Source: Streptomyces cathayae
Lineage (GTDB): Bacteria > Actinomycetota > Actinomycetes > Streptomycetales > Streptomycetaceae
Assembly (NCBI RefSeq): GCF_029760955.1
Contig: NZ_CP121682.1
Location: 1,178,001 to 1,242,000, forward strand
Reading direction: 5' to 3'
Length of the DNA stretch: 64,000 nt
The notes below the pieces were generated by a model, which was given only the letters and a program-made list of their open reading frames with translations, did no database searches and was not told the DNA's origin. Below, one piece after another: positions 59,730 to 64,000 of the stretch (position 1 is the first letter of the stretch; each line of letters opens with the position of its first letter). The position numbers and the translations under genes are program-made.

Positions 59730-60902
59730 TCACCGGGCACCCCAAGCCTCAAGGAACTGCTTCTTGAAGGAATCGTCGCCATACCAGGTCGGCGTGCCGT
59801 AGGCGGCGCTGGTGAGTTCCAGGTCCTTGGTGTTCTCCTTGGTGAACACGCGCACCGGGGAGTCGTAGGTTTCGGGCTGCTCACCGTTGAGGAGACGGAC
59901 GAAGGCGTTCGCGACCTGCCAGGCGTCGTAGGTGACGGCGGAGCCGACGTCGCCGGCCTGCTGGCCGGACTGGACGCGCTTGAGACCATCGAGGTCGCCG
60001 AGGGCCGAGACGACCTTGACCTTCTTACCGAAGCCGGCGGCGTTGACGCCGGTCAGGGTCTGGGGCACGTAGCCGTCGACGGGCTGGACGACGACGTTGA
60101 TGTCCGGGTTGGCGACCAGCGCCGCGGAGACCGCGCTGGGGAGCTTGTCCAGGGTGGCGCTGCCGAACTCGACCTCGGTCAGGGTGCACGACGGGCAACG
60201 CTCCTTGAAGCGCTCCGCCGCGGCGTCCAGGTTCGCCACGGTGGTGGCGTTGTCGGTGACCTTCAGCCAGAGGGCGTGGGTGCCCGCCCCCTCCTGGGAC
60301 ACGGCCACGTCGGCGAGGGTGGTGTAGATCTTCTTCAGGCGCGGGGAGGTGTCGAAGAAGGCCATGTTGTCGGCCTTGGCGAAGTCCCCGGGCTTGCCGC
60401 CCATCGAGACCAGCAGGGGTACGCCGGTCTTGGCCACGCTGTCGAAGGTGTTGCGCAGCTGCGCGTACTCGATGCTGTAGCTGATGATGCCGTCGACGTC
60501 CTGGTCGGCGGCCGCCTTCAGGCACGTCGCCACCTCCGTGGGGTTGAACTTGCCGTCGCAGGTGCGTACCTCGGCGCCCATTTGCTCCAGCGCGTCGGTG
60601 ACGCCGACGCCGATGGAGCGGATGGCGGGAACCGATTCACCGATCGGCACGAAGTAGAACTTCTTGCCCTTCAGGGAAATGGGGTCGGCGATCTTGGGAA
60701 CCGTTGGCCACTGGGAGACCGGCTCCGCGGCGGCCTTGATGGCCGCGGCAGCCTCGGCGACACCGGTCTCGGCCTCTTCACGGTCCTCTGCTGAAAGGCT
60801 GTCGGGCTCGCCGAGTCCGCAGCTGGTCAGGGCCAGGCTGGCGGCGGCCACAATCGCCACGAAGCCGGCACGCCCTCGGGCAGCACGTCGAATCTGCATC
60901 AT
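59730..60902 (-). CDS. Substrate-binding lipoprotein of the ABC importer
   Basis: A 390-residue secreted binding protein of the periplasmic-binding type 1 (ribose/simple sugar) fold. Signal peptide with lipobox SLALTSCGLG (Cys is the lipidation site), then KKFYFVPIGESVPAIRSIGV, VDGIISYSIEYAQL and ANPDINVVVQPVDGYVPQTL. The ligand cannot be read from the sequence. GGAGGA lies 6 bases before the double ATG start (60902/60899). It opens the importer operon; a palindromic operator is 85-101 bases upstream. Confidence 0.9.
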   Translation of the reverse strand: MMQIRRAARGRAGFVAIVAAASLALTSCGLGEPDSLSAEDREEAETGVAEAAAAIKAAAEPVSQWPTVPKIADPISLKGKKFYFVPIGESVPAIRSIGVGVTDALEQMGAEVRTCDGKFNPTEVATCLKAAADQDVDGIISYSIEYAQLRNTFDSVAKTGVPLLVSMGGKPGDFAKADNMAFFDTSPRLKKIYTTLADVAVSQEGAGTHALWLKVTDNATTVANLDAAAERFKERCPSCTLTEVEFGSATLDKLPSAVSAALVANPDINVVVQPVDGYVPQTLTGVNAAGFGKKVKVVSALGDLDGLKRVQSGQQAGDVGSAVTYDAWQVANAFVRLLNGEQPETYDSPVRVFTKENTKDLELTSAAYGTPTWYGDDSFKKQFLEAWGAR

Positions 60903-60986
60903 TGTCGTTCCTCCGGTCTTGCCGTTGATGACGGCAGAATGAACACCCGAATCGTGTGACGACGGTTACTGCACCGGAACCAAAGT

Positions 60987-61003
60987 GTTCCGCACCGCGG
61001 AAC
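60987..61003. promoter_or_regulatory. Candidate IclR operator before the ABC importer operon
   Basis: Perfect inverted repeat GTTCCG-CACCG-CGGAAC, 85-101 bases upstream of the binding-protein start. It has the same arms and spacing as at 45784-45800, before the hydratase operon. The 270-base gap (60903-61172) otherwise holds a terminator for the hydrolase. Confidence 0.65.
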
Positions 61004-61132
61004 GATTCCCAAGAGGCTGTGGATTTCCTCACACCGGAGCCGCTCAGCTGAGGTGATGGCTCGGCGAGTCGCCCACCAGACCCGGACACCGACAGATGCC
61101 GGCGGTGGCCAGGAACCGCACCGGGTCCTGAC

Positions 61133-61165
61133 GTCCTCTCCAGGCTCTGCGAGCCTGGAGAGGAC
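61133..61165 (-). terminator. 15-bp hairpin terminator of the hydrolase gene
   Basis: Perfect stem GTCCTCTCCAGGCTC / GAGCCTGGAGAGGAC with a TGC loop, 7 bases after the stop of the hydrolase on the minus strand. Confidence 0.85.
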
Positions 61166-61172
61166 GAACGGC

Positions 61173-62030
61173 TCAATCGCGCGTGATGAAGTCCACCAAC
61201 AACCGGTTGAACCTGTCCGCGTGCTCCAGCTGGGCCCAGTGCCCGCATTTGTTGAGCAGCACCAGGCGGGCGTCCTGGAGCACCGGCAGCAGGCGGAGCG
61301 AGTGCTCGTGGCTGACCACCCGGTCGTCACGGCCGTGGATCAGCAGCGCGGGCGCGGAGATCGCAGTCACGTCCTTGAGCGCAGCCCGCGTCTGCACGGG
61401 TCCGCCCGTCGCCAGGCCCTCGACGAAGTTGGCGAGGTGCTTCGGGTGGGCCAGCGCGTTGTCCAGCCGCTCCTGGGCCAGCTGCTCCGCGTCCTCCACT
61501 TGGCCGTACGTCATGACGTCGACGAGTCGACGCATGTTCTCGAGGGTTGGCCGGCGGTAGGTCTCGAAGAGCAGCTTGAGGCCCTCCGAGGGCCCGTCGC
61601 TGGCTCCGTAGACGGTGGGGAACTCCGTCAGCGCCACCACGCCCATGGTGGCCAGGTGGCTCACGCGCTCCGGATAACGCGCCGCGAACGTCACTGCCGT
61701 CGACCCGCCCATGGAGTTGCCCACCAGGGCGGCACGCTCGATCCCCAGCGCGTCGAGCAGCTCCAGCACGGCGTTGGGGTGGTCGTACGTGGCGGGCAGT
61801 CCCGGGTCGGAGGCACCCCATCCGGGGGCGTCGAGCGCGATCACGCGGAAGTGCTCGGCCAGCGCCGGGATGTTGGGAGCGAAGTTGCTCCACCCCGTGG
61901 CCCCGGGGCCGCTGCCGTGCAGCAGCACCACCGGGTGGCCCTTGCCGGCCTCGTTGTAGTGGAGCCGCCACGAGGGCGTCCGGAGGGTGCGGCTCGTGCT
62001 CTGCTCGGTCAGGGTGTCGGTGCTGGTCAT
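61173..62030 (-). CDS. Meta-cleavage product C-C bond hydrolase (HsaD/BphD-like)
   Basis: A 285-residue alpha/beta hydrolase. The oxyanion GSGPGATGWSNFAPNI stretch is typical of the C-C hydrolase group, followed by LVGNSMGGSTA (nucleophile Ser), HGRDDRVV (Asp) and LNKCGHWAQLEH (His). Such enzymes split meta-cleavage products of aromatic or steroid ring breakdown into a dienoate and an acid. The dienoate would be the substrate of the hydratase at 44892-45740. It ends at a strong terminator and the extradiol dioxygenase is about 1.4 kb upstream on the same strand, separated by the IS110 remnant. Confidence 0.9.
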   Translation of the reverse strand: MTSTDTLTEQSTSRTLRTPSWRLHYNEAGKGHPVVLLHGSGPGATGWSNFAPNIPALAEHFRVIALDAPGWGASDPGLPATYDHPNAVLELLDALGIERAALVGNSMGGSTAVTFAARYPERVSHLATMGVVALTEFPTVYGASDGPSEGLKLLFETYRRPTLENMRRLVDVMTYGQVEDAEQLAQERLDNALAHPKHLANFVEGLATGGPVQTRAALKDVTAISAPALLIHGRDDRVVSHEHSLRLLPVLQDARLVLLNKCGHWAQLEHADRFNRLLVDFITRD

Positions 62031-62059
62031 GGGCCGTCCTGTCTATTGATGTGGGCCTG

Positions 62060-62265
62060 AACTGGTCACTCGTACGATCGGCGAGGCCCAGGGGCCGGGG
62101 TATGGCTGTCATGGCTGAGCCGCTGGATGGCTTGAAGGACATGGCCACCCCGGGCCCCGCGACGACTCGACCGCCAATGGGGAGAAGCGACTCGATCGCT
62201 GCATAGGACAACGTCGGCGAGTTCGTCTGCTGGGTTGCCGCAACGACGAACTCGCGGAAGCGACC
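62060..62265 (+). ncRNA. Candidate IS110 bridge RNA region
   Basis: The non-coding leader between the hydrolase start and the IS110-type transposase start. For IS110 elements it is established knowledge that this 5' region encodes a structured bridge RNA that guides target choice. The sequence contains complementary patches (for example GGCCACCCCGGGCC and GCGAGTTCGTC), but I could not fold it. Boundaries and existence are inferred from position only. Confidence 0.35.
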
Positions 62266-63354
62266 GTGCCCGAGATCTGGGCCGGAGTGGACATCGGCAA
62301 GACGCACCACCATGCGATGGTGATCAACGGAGACGGCGAACGACTGCTGTCCCGATGCGTACTGAACGACGAGTCCGAGCTGCTGGGGCTGATCGGTGAT
62401 GTCCTGGCGATATCCACCGACGCGCTGTGGGCGGTCGACCTCAACCGCGGCGGCGCTGCCCTGCTGATCGGATTGCTGCTGTCGCATGGCCAGCCCATGA
62501 CCTACCTCACCGGTCTTGCCGTGCACCGGGCCTCGGCGTCTTATCGAGGTGAGGGAAAGCCGGACGAGCGCGATGCCTTCGTCATCGCGGACCAGGCTCG
62601 TGTCCGCCGCGATCTGGGGATGTTGCGGCCCGGGGACGAGTTGCCTGTCGATCTGCGCACGCTGACCACCCGGCGCCTGGACGTCGTCTTCGACCGCACT
62701 CGGCAGATCAACCGCCTCAGGGCACAACTCCTTGAGATCTTCCCGGCGTTGGAGCGTTCGGTAGGCCTCATGAAGAAGGGGCGCGGCGCGCTGCTGACGG
62801 GCTACCAGGCTCCAGCCGCGATCCGCAGCGCGGGCATCAAGCGGATCGAGACTTGGCTGAAAAATCGCAAGGTCCGCAGTGCCGCCGCCATCGCAAGGAT
62901 GGCCGTGGAAGCTGCCCAGGCTCAGATGACCGCGCTGCCCGGCGAGACGCCGGCCGCCGCGATGATGGCCCGTCTCGCGAAGGGGGTGATGACCCTCGAC
63001 GAGGAGATCGCCGAACCTGACGCCCTCATCGAGGCCGGGTTTCGCGAGCATCCGCACGCCGAGGTGATCCTCAGCCTGCCCGGGACGGGTCCCGAACTCG
63101 GGGCCGAGTTCATCGCCACGACCGGCAAAGACATGGACGCCTTCGGCAGCGCTGACCGCCTGGCCGGGTTCGCTGGCCCGGCTCCGCAACCTCGTGACTC
63201 CGGCCGCGTCAGCGGCGACCTGCGCAGACCCCGCCGCTATCACCGCGGGCCGCTGCGGGCCGTATACCTCTCGGCGATGGCCAGCCTGCCGGCGTGCCCG
63301 GCCTCCAAGGCGTACTACCGGCGCAAGCGGAGTGAGGGGAAAGGGTGCAAGTAG
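62266..63354 (+). pseudogene. IS110-type transposase with nonsense mutations near the end
   Basis: Over 362 residues: the N-terminal DEDD domain (WAGVDIGKTHHHAMVINGDG, YLTGLAVHRASASYRGEGK), a middle helical domain, and a C-terminal domain with LPGTGPELGAEFIATTG and QPRDSGRVSGDLRRPRRYHR. The C-terminus is cut by TAG at 63352; the following codons read ALLALARRHLNVL before TGA at 63394, which is the family's usual end (QALLALARRHLNVLW). Two codons therefore seem mutated (Gln to stop, Trp to stop). It may be inactive. Right flank to 63482 includes the terminator. Confidence 0.8.
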
Positions 63355-63404
63355 GCCCTGCTCGCTCTCGCACGCCGACACCTCAACGTCCTGTGAGCCA
63401 TGAC

Positions 63405-63445
63405 CCGTGACGGAGCGTGCTGTCACGCTTCACCTTCCGTCACGG
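63405..63445 (-). terminator. Hairpin after the dioxygenase gene
   Basis: Inverted repeat CCGTGACGGA (63405-63414) and TCCGTCACGG (63436-63445) with an inner stem GCGTG-CTGT-CACGC. It is 38 bases from the dioxygenase stop on the minus strand, fitting a terminator; it might also belong to the end of the IS110 element. Confidence 0.55.
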
Positions 63446-63482
63446 CTGCGGCTTGACAACACGATTGGGATGTCCTTCCCGC

Positions 63483-64000
63483 TCAGGCCCCGACGGCTTC
63501 GGTGCGACGCAGGATTCCCGGCGTCCGCCCCGCGGGGTCGTCGGTCATCTTGTGGCCCCACGTGCTGGCCCGGCGGTATGTGGCCGGCACCCAGTCGTCG
63601 TCGACATCGAGGGCTCCGAAGCCGTACTCGAGGTGGAACGACGAGGGCGTGGTCAGGTAGAAGGAGATCATCTGGTCGTTGGTGTGCCGGCCCAGCTCCT
63701 TGCGCAGGGGCACGCCCCTGGCACGGCACAGGTCCAGTGCCGTGCCGACGTCGTCGATGTTGTGCAGCTGCAGCATTATGTGGTTCAGGCCGACGGCGCC
63801 GGGGACCTGGGCCAGCGCCAGCGAGTGGTGCCGCCCGTTGCAGTGGTAGAAGTGCGACTGGGTGCCGTCGGGACGGGCGATCTTGTCGGAGAGCCGGAAG
63901 CCCATCACCTCGGTGAAGAAGGCGTGCCCGGCCTCGACGTCGGGCAGAAGCAGCACAGCGTGGCCCAGGCCCTGCTTGCCGGTCACGAACCCGCTCACCG
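63483..64000 (-). CDS. Extradiol ring-cleavage dioxygenase, C-terminal part (HsaC/BphC-like)
   Basis: The gene runs off the right edge; about 172 residues are visible, the C-terminal domain of a type I extradiol dioxygenase. Metal ligands are the His in GKQGLGHAVLLLPDVEA, the His in AVGLNHIMLQLHNIDDVG and the Glu in FHLEYGFGALDVDDDW; HTNDQMISFYL holds the conserved catalytic His/Tyr region. Similar enzymes cleave catechols such as 2,3-dihydroxybiphenyl or the steroid-derived 3,4-DHSA. Together with the hydrolase, hydratase, aldolase and dehydrogenase, this completes a meta-cleavage pathway, though the order is broken by ISs. Confidence 0.9.
   Translation of the reverse strand, partial: VSGFVTGKQGLGHAVLLLPDVEAGHAFFTEVMGFRLSDKIARPDGTQSHFYHCNGRHHSLALAQVPGAVGLNHIMLQLHNIDDVGTALDLCRARGVPLRKELGRHTNDQMISFYLTTPSSFHLEYGFGALDVDDDWVPATYRRASTWGHKMTDDPAGRTPGILRRTEAVGA

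Noticed and set aside
61327..63426. 699-residue minus-strand frame across the hydrolase and IS110
   Set aside because: It runs in the wrong frame of the hydrolase and antisense to the transposase; no motif.
1..64000. tRNA or rRNA genes, CRISPR arrays
   Set aside because: None seen by eye on either strand; a covariance search would be needed for short RNAs.

Overview
The window is very GC-rich, actinobacterial DNA and almost certainly comes from a Streptomyces chromosome. Gene families that are nearly diagnostic of that group are present: crotonyl-CoA carboxylase/reductase with ethylmalonyl-CoA mutase, an XRE/DUF5753 plus DUF397 pair with a lone HATPase, a DUF574-type methyltransferase, GTG/TTG starts, and many long GC hairpin terminators. 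From memory, the order Hbd-TetR-Ccr-Ecm-Mcl-MaoC-Acd-Psd-Pss ... sirtuin-Ogt-Ada resembles the S. coelicolor SCO6475 to SCO6461 region read backwards. I could not check this by search.

Left part (0-41.5 kb), a core-like region. After the end of a secreted-type peptidase and a HEAT-repeat protein comes an acetyl-CoA assimilation block: a duplicated 3-hydroxyacyl-CoA dehydrogenase, a TetR regulator, then one tight operon ccr-ecm-mcl-maoC-mcd (ethylmalonyl-CoA pathway). Phosphatidylserine synthesis (psd-pssA), glycerate kinase, an ADP-ribose block (ADP-ribosylglycohydrolase, Nudix, sirtuin) and alkylation repair (ogt, ada-alkA) follow. Next are an NCS1 nucleobase transporter with a divergent PucR regulator, a HAD phosphatase, a TetR receptor-like regulator, the HATPase/XRE/DUF397 trio, a flavohaemoglobin-like protein, two macro-domain loci (one broken), a thioesterase, an HD phosphohydrolase, a carotenoid-type oxidoreductase, an IMPase-like phosphatase, MarR/MMPL, TauE, a methyltransferase, a secreted lipoprotein-like protein, a CAP protein and an F420-type LLM oxidoreductase.

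Right part (41.5-64 kb), an accessory catabolic island. A dihydropyrimidinase gene is cut in half at about 41.54 kb and joined to the C-terminal half of a serine recombinase that carries an IS5-like helix-turn-helix domain. Beyond the junction are meta-cleavage genes (hydratase, acylating acetaldehyde dehydrogenase, hydroxy-oxovalerate aldolase), an acyl-CoA degradation set (enoyl-CoA hydratase, two complementary acyl-CoA dehydrogenases, a class III CoA transferase), a ribose-type ABC importer, a C-C bond hydrolase and an extradiol dioxygenase that runs off the right edge. Three intact IclR regulators and one fragment are interleaved. Broken IS256, ISAzo13 and IS110 elements and one complete IS481-type element with target duplication are scattered through it.

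How the parts may work together: in the island, ring cleavage (dioxygenase), C-C hydrolysis, hydratase, aldolase and dehydrogenase would turn an aromatic (possibly steroid-derived) substrate into pyruvate and acetyl-CoA plus an acyl remainder, which the acyl-CoA genes could degrade. An identical operator architecture, GTTCCG-N5-CGGAAC, lies before the hydratase operon and before the ABC importer operon, suggesting shared IclR control of uptake and catabolism. Acetyl-CoA would feed the ethylmalonyl-CoA pathway at the left end.
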